Positions 8,636 through 17,443 of a stretch of DNA of 64,000 nt are shown piece after piece; position 1 is the stretch's first letter, and each line of letters starts with the position of its first letter. The notes beneath the pieces are model-generated. The model did no database searches, was not told where the DNA came from, and was given only the letters and a program-made list of their open reading frames with translations. Source of the stretch: Amycolatopsis sp. DSM 110486 (lineage in GTDB: Bacteria > Actinomycetota > Actinomycetes > Mycobacteriales > Pseudonocardiaceae); NCBI RefSeq assembly GCF_019468465.1, contig NZ_CP080519.1, positions 8,921,001 through 8,985,000 of the forward strand, given 5' to 3'. The position numbers and the translations under genes were made by a program.

Positions 8636-9871
8636 ATGCCACCTACGCTGGCCGACGGCCACCTCTACCTCCAGACCAACGAGGTCAGGAACGCGATCAT
8701 CCACTACTCCCGAGGGGCCGACGGCGCCCTCACCGAGGTGGAGCGCGTACCCACCGGGGGTGGCGGGTCCGGGGTGTACAAGCCGATCAGCGGCCAGGAG
8801 AGCGCGCCGAACGCCTTCGAGGCGGCGGGCAGCGTGATCCTCACGGCGGACCAGCAGTTCCTGTTCGCCACCAACGGCGGCGACAACTCCGTCTCCAGCT
8901 TCTCCGTCGGCGGCGACGGCAAGCTGACGCTGCTCGACGTGAAGCGCACCGGCAACATCGTGGCCGGGCGCAGCGGCACCGCGAAGTCGCTGGCGTTCTC
9001 GCCGGCCACCAGCACGCTGTACGTGCTGCACTCGTTCGGCCCGGACCACGTGCGGTTGATGACCGTGGACCCCGAGGGCAGGCTCACCTCGCGGCCCGAG
9101 GGCTACACCGTGAACACGCCGGACAAGCCGCTGCGCGTGTCCACGATGGTCGTGCTCTCGCCGGACGAGCGCTTCCTCGTCGTCGGCACCACGTTCGACC
9201 AGCCGGCCGCGGCCAACCCGGACGGTTCGCCGATCCTGTGGGCCGACCAGCCGGACGGCTCGAAAAAGTCGGTCGCGTCCAACGCCCCCGACCCCGACGG
9301 CATCATCGTCTTCCCGCTGCAGCACGACGGTTCGCTGGGCGAGGGCATGTTCCAGGACGGCGGCGGCGGTTCGCCGTTCTACCCCGCGTTCCTGCACCAC
9401 CGCCCGGACCACTTCGTGATCGGCTATGCCGTGGCCGACGGCATCGCGCTGGCCAAGCTCGACGACCGCGGCCAGATCGGCACCGGCCCGGTCGTGAAGA
9501 TCGACACCAGCGCCGGTCTGCCCTCGGAGCTGTGCTGGTGCGCGGTTTCGCCCGACGACAAGTGGGTGTTCGCCACGAACTTCGGCTACAGCAACATCTC
9601 CTGCTTCCGCATCGACGGCGACGTCGTCTCGCTGGTGCACGACAACGCCTGCCCGAAGATTCCCGGCGACGGTACCTTCCGCGCGCTCAACGGCACCGTC
9701 AGCAGCGGCCCGAGCGACAACTGGCTGACCCCGGACGGCACCCACCTGTACCAGATCTACGCCAACGCCTCGAAGCTCGTGGGCTACGCGGTGCAGTCCG
9801 ACGGTTCGCTCGTCGAGGTCACCGCCGCGGAGATCCCGTACAACAGCCCGCAGGGCCTGGCCGGGTTCTGA
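8636..9871 (+). CDS. beta-propeller protein, lactonase/YncE-like, first gene of urease operon
   Basis: The 411-aa protein begins at an ATG behind ACGGAGAA and has no signal peptide, unlike its paralogue at 5583. Seven-bladed propeller units are visible (LTADQQFLFATNGGDNSVSS, LSPDERFLVVGTT, VSPDDKWVFATNFGYSNISC, LTPDGTHLYQIYANAS). The fold matches the lactonase family (6-phosphogluconolactonase-like). The catalytic role is unproven and such proteins can be binding or scaffold propellers. The stop is only 3 bases from the ureA GTG, so it is probably co-transcribed with urease, an unusual association. One possibility is that it supplies or recognises a urea-yielding substrate. Confidence 0.8.
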   Translation: MPPTLADGHLYLQTNEVRNAIIHYSRGADGALTEVERVPTGGGGSGVYKPISGQESAPNAFEAAGSVILTADQQFLFATNGGDNSVSSFSVGGDGKLTLLDVKRTGNIVAGRSGTAKSLAFSPATSTLYVLHSFGPDHVRLMTVDPEGRLTSRPEGYTVNTPDKPLRVSTMVVLSPDERFLVVGTTFDQPAAANPDGSPILWADQPDGSKKSVASNAPDPDGIIVFPLQHDGSLGEGMFQDGGGGSPFYPAFLHHRPDHFVIGYAVADGIALAKLDDRGQIGTGPVVKIDTSAGLPSELCWCAVSPDDKWVFATNFGYSNISCFRIDGDVVSLVHDNACPKIPGDGTFRALNGTVSSGPSDNWLTPDGTHLYQIYANASKLVGYAVQSDGSLVEVTAAEIPYNSPQGLAGF

Positions 9872-9874
9872 GCC

Positions 9875-10228
9875 GTGACGGCGGGTGAGGCCGGCCAGGC
9901 GCGCATCGAGGCGACGCTGTCGTCCATGATGCTCAGCCCCCGGGAAATCGAGAAGCTGGTGATCTACCAGGTGGCCGAGCTGGCTCGGCGGCGCAAGGAC
10001 CGCGGTCTGAAGCTGAACTTTCCGGAGTCGATCGCGCTGATCACCGAGGCGCTGCTGGAGGCGGCCCGGGACGGCCGGTCGGTGGCGGAGGTGACCGAGC
10101 TGGGCAAACAGGTGCTCACGCGCGAGGACGTGCTGCCCGGCGTGCCGGAGATGGTGAACGTGGTGCAAGTCGAGGCCACGTTCCGCACGGGCACGCAGCT
10201 CGTGGCCGTGGCCGACCCGATTCCATAG
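9875..10228 (+). CDS. ureA: urease subunit gamma
   Basis: The 117-aa protein contains the complete gamma subunit: [31 protein letters not shown], then [23 protein letters not shown]. Urease gamma is normally 100 aa. The ATG at 9926 or 9929 ([11 protein letters not shown]) would give exactly this length, so the first 17 residues from the GTG at 9875 may be untranslated or an extension. The GTG lies 3 bases after the upstream stop with no clear Shine-Dalgarno site, suggesting coupling. UreA joins UreB and UreC in the (abc)3 urease complex that hydrolyses urea to ammonia and carbamate in the cytoplasm. Confidence 0.95.
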   Translation: MTAGEAGQARIEATLSSMMLSPREIEKLVIYQVAELARRRKDRGLKLNFPESIALITEALLEAARDGRSVAEVTELGKQVLTREDVLPGVPEMVNVVQVEATFRTGTQLVAVADPIP

Positions 10229-10237
10229 GAGCGCACG

Positions 10238-10618
10238 ATGATTCCAGGCGAATGGCTGCTCGCCGACGAGCCGATCGAGCTCAACGCCGGCCGGCGCACC
10301 GCGCGCCTGCCGGTGCGCAACACCGGTGACCGGCCGATCCAGGTCGGTTCGCACTTCCACTTCTTCGAGGTGAACCGGGTGCTGGACTTCGACCGCCCGG
10401 CGACGCTGGGTATGCGGCTCAACGTGCCCTCGGGGCAGTCGATCCGCTTCGAACCGGGCGACGAGCGGGACGTCGAGCTCGTGGAGTTCGGCGGCGCCGG
10501 GCGGGTGGTCGGCTTCAGCGGCCTGCTCGACGGCGGTTTCGCGGTTCGCGGAGCGGCGGCCCGGGCCCAGGCGCGGGCCGCCGAGCGCGGCTTCACGGGA
10601 ACGGGGGACCAGGCGTGA
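10238..10618 (+). CDS. ureB: urease subunit beta
   Basis: The 126-aa protein starts [10 protein letters not shown] and contains the beta-subunit hallmarks [39 protein letters not shown] and [17 protein letters not shown]. The usual length is 100-125 aa. The start is clear (GGAGCGCACGATG), 9 bases after ureA. The stop overlaps ureC by 4 bases (GTGA). It is a structural subunit without metal ligands. Confidence 0.97.
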   Translation: MIPGEWLLADEPIELNAGRRTARLPVRNTGDRPIQVGSHFHFFEVNRVLDFDRPATLGMRLNVPSGQSIRFEPGDERDVELVEFGGAGRVVGFSGLLDGGFAVRGAAARAQARAAERGFTGTGDQA

Positions 10619-12333
10619 CCACGGTTTCGCGGCGGCACTACGCGTCGCTCTACGGCCCGACTGCGGGCGACCGCTTCCGCCTGGCCGACACCGAACTGCT
10701 CGCCCGGGTGGAACGCAGTCTCATCCTCCCGGGCGAGGAAGCGATCTACGGCGGCGGGAAGTCCATTCGGGACGGGATGGCGCAGGCACCCGGCGTGCGC
10801 AACGCCGACGGCGCCCTGGATCTCGTGATCACCTCGGTGATCGTGATGGACGCCGTGCTCGGCATCCTCAAGGCGGACATCGGCGTCAAGGACGGGCTGA
10901 TCGCCGGCATCGGCCAGGCCGGCAACCCGTCGGTGCAGGACGGGGTGTCGCCCGGGCTGGTCATCGGGCCGGGCACGGAGGTGATCTCCGGCGAGGGCCT
11001 CGTCGCCACCGCCGGGGCGATCGACACCCATGTGCACTTCCTGACGCCGGCCCAGATCCCGCACGCGCTCGCCGGCGGGATCACCACGCTGCTGGGCGGC
11101 GGGACCGGACCGGCCGACGGGTCCAAGGGCACGACCTGCACGCCCGGTCCGTGGAACCTGGCCCGGATGTTCGAGGCGACGGCCGCGCTGCCGGTCAACA
11201 TCGGCCTCATGGGCAAGGGCAACAGCAGCCGCCCCGAAGGCCTGCGCGAGCAGGTGGAGGCCGGCGCCTGCGGGCTGAAGGTCCACGAGGACTGGGGCGC
11301 GACCCCGGCGGCACTGGACTGCGCGCTGTCGGTCGCCGACGAGCACGACGTGCAGGTGGCGCTGCACGCCGACACCCTCAACGAAAGTGGCTACCTGGCC
11401 GACACCCTCGACGCGATCGACGGCCGGACGATCCACAGCTACCACACCGAGGGTGCCGGTGGCGGCCACGCGCCGGACATGATGGCGATCGCGTCGCTGC
11501 CCAACGTGCTGCCGTCCTCGACCAACCCGACGCGTCCGTACACCACGGACACGACGGACAACCTGTTCTACATGACGATCGTGACGCACCACCTCAACCC
11601 CGACAACCCCGAGGACGTCGCGTTCGCGCAGTCGCGGATCCGCGCCGAGACCGAGGCGGCCGAGGACGTACTGCACGACCGGGGTGTGCTGAGCATGTAC
11701 TCCTCCGACGCGCAGGCCATGGGACGCATCGGGGACACCGTCACCACCTGCTGGCGCACCGCGGACAAGATGAAGAAGCTCACCGGCAGCCTGCCCGGGG
11801 AGGCCGCGGGCGACGACAACCAGCGGATCCTGCGGTACCTGGCGAAGCTCACGATCAACCCGGCGCTGACGCACGGCATCGGCCACGTCGTGGGCTCGCT
11901 GGAGCCGGGCAAGCTCGCCGACATCGTGCTGTGGCCGACGAACACCTTCGGCGTCAAACCCAAGTACGTGCTCAAGGGCGGGTTCGTCGCGTGGTCGGTG
12001 ATGGGTGATGCCAACGCGTCCATCCCGACGCCGGAACCGGTGCTGCTGCAGCCGATGTTCGCCGGGCTCGGCCAGGCGGTGGGGCGGACGTCGATCACCT
12101 TCCTCTCGCAGGCGGCGCAGGAGAGCAAGCTGTTCGAGCGGCTCGGGATCGACCGGTGGACCGAGGCCGTGCGCGGGTGCCGGACCGTGGGCAAGGCGCA
12201 GATGGTGCGCAACGAGCTGACGCCCGACATCACGGTGGACCCCGAGACGTACCAGGTCACTGTGGACGGTGAGCCGGCCGTGGTGCCCGCGGTGGACGAG
12301 GTGGCCATGTCGCAGCTGTACTACATCGTCTGA
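10615..12333 (+). CDS. ureC: urease subunit alpha (catalytic), flap Cys replaced by Thr
   Basis: The 572-aa protein has the dinickel site intact. His139 and His141 lie in DTHVHF, the carbamylated Lys222 and His224 in GLKVHEDWG, a His in [11 protein letters not shown], another in [10 protein letters not shown], and Asp365 in SSDAQAMG. With a constant offset of 5 from Klebsiella numbering, the flap residue Cys319 becomes Thr324 in IVTHHLNPD, and catalytic His320 is kept as His325. The flap Cys is not strictly essential in enterobacterial urease but affects pH profile and inhibitor sensitivity. The substitution therefore predicts an active enzyme with altered behaviour toward thiol-directed inhibitors. 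GTG start overlapping ureB. Confidence 0.96.
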   Translation: MTTVSRRHYASLYGPTAGDRFRLADTELLARVERSLILPGEEAIYGGGKSIRDGMAQAPGVRNADGALDLVITSVIVMDAVLGILKADIGVKDGLIAGIGQAGNPSVQDGVSPGLVIGPGTEVISGEGLVATAGAIDTHVHFLTPAQIPHALAGGITTLLGGGTGPADGSKGTTCTPGPWNLARMFEATAALPVNIGLMGKGNSSRPEGLREQVEAGACGLKVHEDWGATPAALDCALSVADEHDVQVALHADTLNESGYLADTLDAIDGRTIHSYHTEGAGGGHAPDMMAIASLPNVLPSSTNPTRPYTTDTTDNLFYMTIVTHHLNPDNPEDVAFAQSRIRAETEAAEDVLHDRGVLSMYSSDAQAMGRIGDTVTTCWRTADKMKKLTGSLPGEAAGDDNQRILRYLAKLTINPALTHGIGHVVGSLEPGKLADIVLWPTNTFGVKPKYVLKGGFVAWSVMGDANASIPTPEPVLLQPMFAGLGQAVGRTSITFLSQAAQESKLFERLGIDRWTEAVRGCRTVGKAQMVRNELTPDITVDPETYQVTVDGEPAVVPAVDEVAMSQLYYIV

Positions 12334-12335
12334 AA

Positions 12336-12408
12336 TGCGGGATCGTCTGACGTGCGGGATCGCCTGATGTGCGGGCTGTCCGATGACCGGGCCTGTCCGA
12401 TGACCGGG
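12336..12408 (+). repeat. two pairs of tandem direct repeats between ureC and ureF
   Basis: Two 15-base units reading TGCGGGATCG(T/C)CTGA lie at 12336-12350 and 12353-12367. They are followed by two identical 16-base units CTGTCCGATGACCGGG at 12376-12391 and 12393-12408. They fill most of the 83-base ureC-ureF gap. Each unit carries a TGA or GATGA, so any read-through would stop. They may have arisen by local duplication, and the function is unknown. Confidence 0.85.
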
Positions 12409-12416
12409 GTCCGCTG

Positions 12417-13148
12417 ATGCCGCCGTACCTCGGGGGCGCCGACTGGCTCACGGGCTTCCTGTCCGTGCTGCAGCTGAGCGATTCGGCGTTCCCGAGCGGC
12501 CGCTACACGCTGTCCTACGGCCTGGAAACCCTGGTGCAGTCGGGTTTCCTGGCGACGCCGAGCGACCCGCGGGTGCTCTCGGCGCTGCTGCGGGACCAGC
12601 TGCTGCTCGGGGTGGCGCCGTCGGACGGGGTGGCACTGGCATGCGCCCACCGCGCCACGGCGTCGGGGGACTCCCTCGACCTCGAGTGCGTGACCCGAGC
12701 CGACGAACGGCTGACCGCGGTGAAGCTGGCGCGGGAGGCGCGGGAGACCTCCACCCGCACGGGGCGGGCGTTGCTGCGGATCGCCGGGTCGGTGTTCCCA
12801 ACCGAGGCGTTGCGGCACTACGCCGACTGTGTCGCGAAAGGACGGTCGCCCGGCAACCACGCGGTGGTGCTGGGAATCCTGAGCGCGTCGGTGGGCGTGC
12901 CGCGGCTGGAGGCGGTGGCGGGGGAGCTGTTCGCGTTCTCCGCGGCCTGGGTCGCGGCGGGCGTGCGGCTGGCCGTCACCGACCACAGCACCGCGCAAGC
13001 CGTGCTCCACGACGTGCGGGCTGCCACGGCCGAAGCGGCGATGTGCACCGTGGACAAGGACCCCGACGCCATCACGAGCTGCACGCCGCTGCCGGACGTG
13101 GCGGCGATGCGGCACGAGGAAACGCAACTGCGGCTGTTCGCCAGCTGA
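12417..13148 (+). CDS. ureF: urease accessory protein UreF
   Basis: The 243-aa helical protein has the UreF signature [21 protein letters not shown] near residues 17-37 and the central GNHAVVLGI. UreF bridges UreD and UreG and gates GTP-dependent nickel transfer into apo-urease. The start at ATG 12417 is not strongly marked. The gap before it holds tandem repeats, so a different start slightly downstream is possible. It is followed by ureG after 13 bases with a good Shine-Dalgarno site. Confidence 0.93.
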   Translation: MPPYLGGADWLTGFLSVLQLSDSAFPSGRYTLSYGLETLVQSGFLATPSDPRVLSALLRDQLLLGVAPSDGVALACAHRATASGDSLDLECVTRADERLTAVKLAREARETSTRTGRALLRIAGSVFPTEALRHYADCVAKGRSPGNHAVVLGILSASVGVPRLEAVAGELFAFSAAWVAAGVRLAVTDHSTAQAVLHDVRAATAEAAMCTVDKDPDAITSCTPLPDVAAMRHEETQLRLFAS

Positions 13149-13161
13149 GGGAAGGAAAACC

Positions 13162-13860
13162 ATGGAGCCCCACCCGCATTCGCATGACCACCCGCACTCC
13201 CACGCGGCGTTCTCCGCCGTGCGCACCCCCGGCGTCGCCCGGATCGGCATCGGCGGCCCGGTCGGGTCGGGCAAGACGGCGCTGATCGAGGCGCTCGTGC
13301 CGATGCTCATCGCGGCCGGCCACCGCCCGCTGGTCGTCACCAACGACATCTTCACCAGCGAAGACGCCCTGCACGTGCGGCGCACCCTGGCCGGCGTGCT
13401 CGCGCCGGAGCGGGTCGTCGGCGTGGAGACCGGTTCGTGCCCGCACACCGCGGTGCGCGACGACCCGACCATGAACCTCGACGCCGTCGCCGAGCTCACC
13501 GGCCGCTACCCCGACGCGGACGTGGTCCTCGTCGAGTCGGGCGGCGACAACCTGACGCTGACGTTCAGCGCGGCGCTGGCCGACTACTTCGTTTTCGTGA
13601 TCGACGTGGCGCAGGGCGACAAGATCCCGCGCAAGCGTGGCCCGGGCGTGACCCACTCCGACCTGCTGGTGATCAACAAGGTCGACCTGGCGGACCTCGT
13701 CCGGTCCGACCTGGCGGTGATGGACCGCGACGCCGGCGCCGTGCGCGAAGGCCGCCCGTTCGTGTTCACCAACTGCTTCACCGGTGAAGGGCTCGACGAG
13801 GTCACCCGCCGCGTCCGCGACGTGATCGGCCGGTTCGCGCCCGCCGCCGAAGTGGGATGA
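13162..13860 (+). CDS. ureG: urease accessory GTPase UreG, His-rich N-terminus
   Basis: The 232-aa SIMIBI GTPase has a P-loop GGPVGSGKT (residues 31-39), the metal-binding motif [11 protein letters not shown], and nucleotide-specificity motif NKVDLAD. Residues 4-14 alternate His every second position (six His in 11 residues), a nickel-binding tail. Such His-rich UreG proteins are typical where ureE is absent, as here, so UreG may carry the Ni storage or delivery role itself. GGAAGGAAAACC precedes the ATG. The stop overlaps ureD (ATGA). Confidence 0.97.
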   Translation: MEPHPHSHDHPHSHAAFSAVRTPGVARIGIGGPVGSGKTALIEALVPMLIAAGHRPLVVTNDIFTSEDALHVRRTLAGVLAPERVVGVETGSCPHTAVRDDPTMNLDAVAELTGRYPDADVVLVESGGDNLTLTFSAALADYFVFVIDVAQGDKIPRKRGPGVTHSDLLVINKVDLADLVRSDLAVMDRDAGAVREGRPFVFTNCFTGEGLDEVTRRVRDVIGRFAPAAEVG

Positions 13861-14795
13861 CCCGTCGCGACGACCCGGCGTGGTGCACGCCGACGCGCCT
13901 ACCCGAGGAGCTGCTCGGCTTCGACGGGTCCATCCGCGACGGCCTCGGCGTCGGGGCGCCCGGCAAGCTCGGCGTGCTCGACCTCGCGCTCGCCCCGCGC
14001 GGCGGCACCACCCGGGTCGTCCGGCAGTACCAGCGCGCGCCGCTGCACATCTACCGCCCGATCCACCTCGACCCGCGGCGGCCGGACATGGCCTTCGTGT
14101 TCCTGCAGCAGCAGGGCGACGGTTTCGTGCAGGGCGACCGCTACCGCATCGACGTCGACTGCGCCCCCGGCTCGGCCGTCCACCTCACGACGCAGGCGTC
14201 CACCAAGGTCTTCGGCGCGCGCGACAACTACGCGACGCAGCTGGTGAACCTGACCGTCGGTGCCGGCGCGGTGCTGGAGTACCTGCCCGACCCGGTCGTC
14301 CCGTTCCGCGGCTCGCGTCTCTTCCAGCGCACGGCCGTGACGATCGCGCCCGACGCGACGGTGATCCTCGGCGAGGTCCTGCTCCCGGGCCGGGTGGCCC
14401 GGGGCGAGGCCCACGTCTACGACCTCTACTGGGCGGAGCTGGAAGCCCGCACCCCCGACGGCGCGCTGCTGTTCGCCGACACCTTGCGCCTGCGCCCGGG
14501 CGGTGCCGGCGACCCCGTCTCACCGGCGACGCTGGGCGGGTACCAGGTGGTGGCGAGCCTGTACGTGGTGTCGGACCGGATGCCGCCGGCCGAGCTCGTG
14601 ACCGCGCTGCGCGAGGCCCTCGCCGGGGTGCCGGACGTCCTCGCCGGCGTCTCCGAGCTGCCGGCCGCGTGCGGCGCGGGCGTGCGGCTGCTTGGCCACA
14701 CCTCCCAGTCGGTCCAGGCGGCGATGCACGCCGCGTGGGACCGCGCGCGCCTCGGCCTGCTGGGCGCGCCGGCACCCGACCTGCGCAAGGGCTGA
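13857..14795 (+). CDS. ureD: urease accessory protein UreD (UreH)
   Basis: The 312-aa protein carries the UreD features [12 protein letters not shown], a central [14 protein letters not shown] segment and [13 protein letters not shown]. It forms a tunnel that passes nickel from UreG/UreF to apo-urease. The ATG overlaps the ureG stop by 4 bases. It is the last gene of the operon. Its stop is just 2 bases from the convergent LuxR gene's stop, with no terminator between them. Confidence 0.93.
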   Translation: MTRRDDPAWCTPTRLPEELLGFDGSIRDGLGVGAPGKLGVLDLALAPRGGTTRVVRQYQRAPLHIYRPIHLDPRRPDMAFVFLQQQGDGFVQGDRYRIDVDCAPGSAVHLTTQASTKVFGARDNYATQLVNLTVGAGAVLEYLPDPVVPFRGSRLFQRTAVTIAPDATVILGEVLLPGRVARGEAHVYDLYWAELEARTPDGALLFADTLRLRPGGAGDPVSPATLGGYQVVASLYVVSDRMPPAELVTALREALAGVPDVLAGVSELPAACGAGVRLLGHTSQSVQAAMHAAWDRARLGLLGAPAPDLRKG

Positions 14796-14797
14796 GC

Positions 14798-17443
14798 TCA
14801 GTCGTCCGCGCAGGCGGCCAGGACCAGGTGCAGTTCGGTGCGCGTGGTGATGGACAGCTTGGTGAAGACCTTGTGCAGGTGGTACTCGACCGTGCGCGGG
14901 CTGATGGACAGGGCGGTGGCGATCTCGGGGTTGGAGCGGCCGTTGCGGGCGAGCGAGGCGATGCGGCGCTCCTGCGGCGTCAGCTGGGAACTGGTTTCCG
15001 GCACCCGGCGGCGCGCGCGTTCGCCGGTGGCGAGGAGTTCGCGCATCGCGCGGGCGGCGAAGGCCTCGGCGCGCATGGCGAGGAACGCCTCGTGGGCGGC
15101 GCGCAGGGGGCCTCGTGCGTCGACGCGCCGGCCGCGGCGGCGGAGCCACTCGCCGTAGAGCAGGCGGGCGCGCGCGAGGTGCGGGGTGATGCGGGAGCGG
15201 CCCAGGCGGTCGATGGCTTCCGTGTACAGGTCTTCCGCTGCTTGGCCGTGGTGAAGCAGCGCGCGGGAACGCGCGTCGACGCCGAGGGCCCATTCGGTGC
15301 CGCTGAGGCAGGCGCGTTCGGAGAGGCGGTCGGCCGCCGCCGCGGCGGTGGTCAGGTCGCCGGAGCGGACGGCGCCTTCGACGAGCTCGACGAGGGACCA
15401 GCCTTGGAGCTCGATGCCGTCGCGGTCGAGGGCGTCGCGGGTCGCGTCGGCGGCTTCGGCGTACGCGGTGAGGCCGTTGCGGAGCACGGCGGTGGCGTAG
15501 CGGGCGGTGGTGCGGGCCATGCCGCCGTTTTCGAAGCAGGACTCGGCGAACGTCGGCAGCTCGTGCCCGCGCCACGCGGCCAGCACGCAGGCGGCGTGCG
15601 GGAACGACGGGGTGCCGGTGGCCCGGGTGAGGGATTCCGCTTCGGCCACCAAGGACTCCGCGACGGCGAATTGTCCGAAGTGGACTTCGGCAAGGGCGCG
15701 GTGGGTGAGGACGTACGGCAGGATCGTGCGGGCGCCGGTCTCGCGAGCGCCGGCGAGTTCGTCCCGGGTGAGGTCGTGCCAGGTGTCGTCGTCCCACAGG
15801 TCCGGTGCGACGAGGCAGGCCAGCAGCCGGGAGCGGGCGTCGTTTTCGTGGTCGTTGTCGAGGGTTTTCAACGCGAGCTTGAGCGGTTCGACGGCGGCCG
15901 CGTAGCCGGCGGTGCAGCGTTGCGCGACGCCTTCGAGCAGCCGGTCGGAGCCCGTCGGCCGGTGGGTGGCCAGGCGTGCGAGCACAGCGTGGACGACGTC
16001 GACGTGGCCGGTGAAGATCGCGGCGCCCAGGGCTTCGAGGTACGCGGGCCTCGCCAGGCGAGGTTCGCACACCTCCAGGTCCTGGGCCGAGGTGAGCAGC
16101 CGTCCGACCGCGGCCCCGCCGCGGCCGGAGTCGAACGCCATGCGGGCGCGCACCCGGTTCGACCGTGCCCGGGCGGCGACGCCGGGGGAGCCCAGCTCCG
16201 CGACAGCCAGCAGGCGGACCGCCGCGTCCACGGCGCCGGCCGCGTGATGCGCGTCGGCCGCCGCGATGGCCCGCTCGGCGCGCAGCCGCGGGTCGGCGGT
16301 GCGCAGCGCGGCGTGTTCCAGGAAGGCGGCCGCGGCCGGCAGCCCGCCCCGGCGTCCGGCCTCATCGGCGAGGCGGGCCAGCGAATCGGCGACGGCCTCT
16401 GCCGGCTCGACCGTCGCGTGGGCGAGGTGCCACGCGCGCCGGTCGGGTTCGAGCTGAGGATCGGTCGCGAGGGCGAGGGCGCCGTGGACCAGGCGGCGTT
16501 CCGCACCGGACGCGAGGCCGTAGACGCACTGGCGCAGGCGGGGTTCGCGGAAGGTGACCCACGCGCCGAACGAGACGAGGCCCGCCGCTTCGAGCGGCTC
16601 GGCCGCGTCCGGTCCGATCGCGAGCCGGGTGGCCGCCTGCCACAGCCGGACGGGCTCGCCGAGCGGTTCGGCGGAGGCGAGGATGAGCAGGAGCCGGCTC
16701 TCAGGCGTCAACGTTGTCGACGGGCCGGCGATTTCGGGGCAGGACAAGGGAACCACGCCGTAACCGCCGGCGATGCCGGCCGCCGGGCGGACGGCGTCGA
16801 GCAGCAGCCGTGGATTTCCCCGGGCCTCCGCCACAACGCGGTCGAGCACAGCGTCGTCCAGTGGCGCGGCCGCCGCGGACCTGAGGAGCTCGCGCGACTC
16901 GGCGTGGTCCAGGGGTTCGAGGCTGAGACTCGGCAGGTCGGCGAACCGCTCTCCGCGTTCGGCGAACACCAGCGTGACGGGCACCGGCCCGAGCCGGCGG
17001 GCGACGGCCGCGAGCACGGAGGCCGAAGCCTCGTCCAGCCACTGCGCGTCGTCGATCAGGCACAGCACCGGCTGCGGTTCTGCCGCCAGCGCCAGCAGTT
17101 CCACCACGGCGACACAGACGGGCAGCCGTTCGGGCGCGGCACCCGCGCGGAGTCCGACGGCCCGTTCCAGCACCTCGCGCCGGTGCGCGTGCAGCCGGGC
17201 GAGCTCGGCGGGCAGGGCCGAGCACAGCAGGTGCAGCGCGGCGTACGGCAGCTCCGCTTCGGCGGCGATCCCGCGGACGTTCAGCACCCGGTGCTCGCCG
17301 GCCGCGTTCGCGATCTGCGTGAGCAGGGCCGTTTTCCCGAGTCCCGCCGCGCCGCGGACCACGACCGCGCCGCCGCCGGTCAGCAGGTCCCGGAGCCGGG
17401 CGCGTTCGGGGTCGCGTCCGACGAGGGGGAGCGTTGCGTTCAT
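14798..17443 (-). CDS. LAL-type LuxR-family regulator (AAA/NACHT-like ATPase + HTH)
   Basis: The 881-aa protein has an N-terminal P-loop GAAGLGKT (residues ~31-38), a Walker B segment CLIDDAQWLDE, a long helical (TPR-like) middle, and a C-terminal LuxR HTH (LTPQERRIASLARNG ... ISPRTVEYHLHKVFTKL). This is the large ATP-binding LuxR (LAL, MalT-like STAND) architecture common in Streptomyces and Amycolatopsis. The ATG start overlaps the upstream paralogue's stop by 4 bases (ATGA), so the two are translated from one message. The ligand and target are unknown. Confidence 0.92.
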   Translation of the reverse strand: MNATLPLVGRDPERARLRDLLTGGGAVVVRGAAGLGKTALLTQIANAAGEHRVLNVRGIAAEAELPYAALHLLCSALPAELARLHAHRREVLERAVGLRAGAAPERLPVCVAVVELLALAAEPQPVLCLIDDAQWLDEASASVLAAVARRLGPVPVTLVFAERGERFADLPSLSLEPLDHAESRELLRSAAAAPLDDAVLDRVVAEARGNPRLLLDAVRPAAGIAGGYGVVPLSCPEIAGPSTTLTPESRLLLILASAEPLGEPVRLWQAATRLAIGPDAAEPLEAAGLVSFGAWVTFREPRLRQCVYGLASGAERRLVHGALALATDPQLEPDRRAWHLAHATVEPAEAVADSLARLADEAGRRGGLPAAAAFLEHAALRTADPRLRAERAIAAADAHHAAGAVDAAVRLLAVAELGSPGVAARARSNRVRARMAFDSGRGGAAVGRLLTSAQDLEVCEPRLARPAYLEALGAAIFTGHVDVVHAVLARLATHRPTGSDRLLEGVAQRCTAGYAAAVEPLKLALKTLDNDHENDARSRLLACLVAPDLWDDDTWHDLTRDELAGARETGARTILPYVLTHRALAEVHFGQFAVAESLVAEAESLTRATGTPSFPHAACVLAAWRGHELPTFAESCFENGGMARTTARYATAVLRNGLTAYAEAADATRDALDRDGIELQGWSLVELVEGAVRSGDLTTAAAAADRLSERACLSGTEWALGVDARSRALLHHGQAAEDLYTEAIDRLGRSRITPHLARARLLYGEWLRRRGRRVDARGPLRAAHEAFLAMRAEAFAARAMRELLATGERARRRVPETSSQLTPQERRIASLARNGRSNPEIATALSISPRTVEYHLHKVFTKLSITTRTELHLVLAACADD

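Noticed and set aside
12336..12408. CRISPR-like repeats
   Set aside because: Units are directly adjacent without unique spacers, only two of each, and no cas genes occur.
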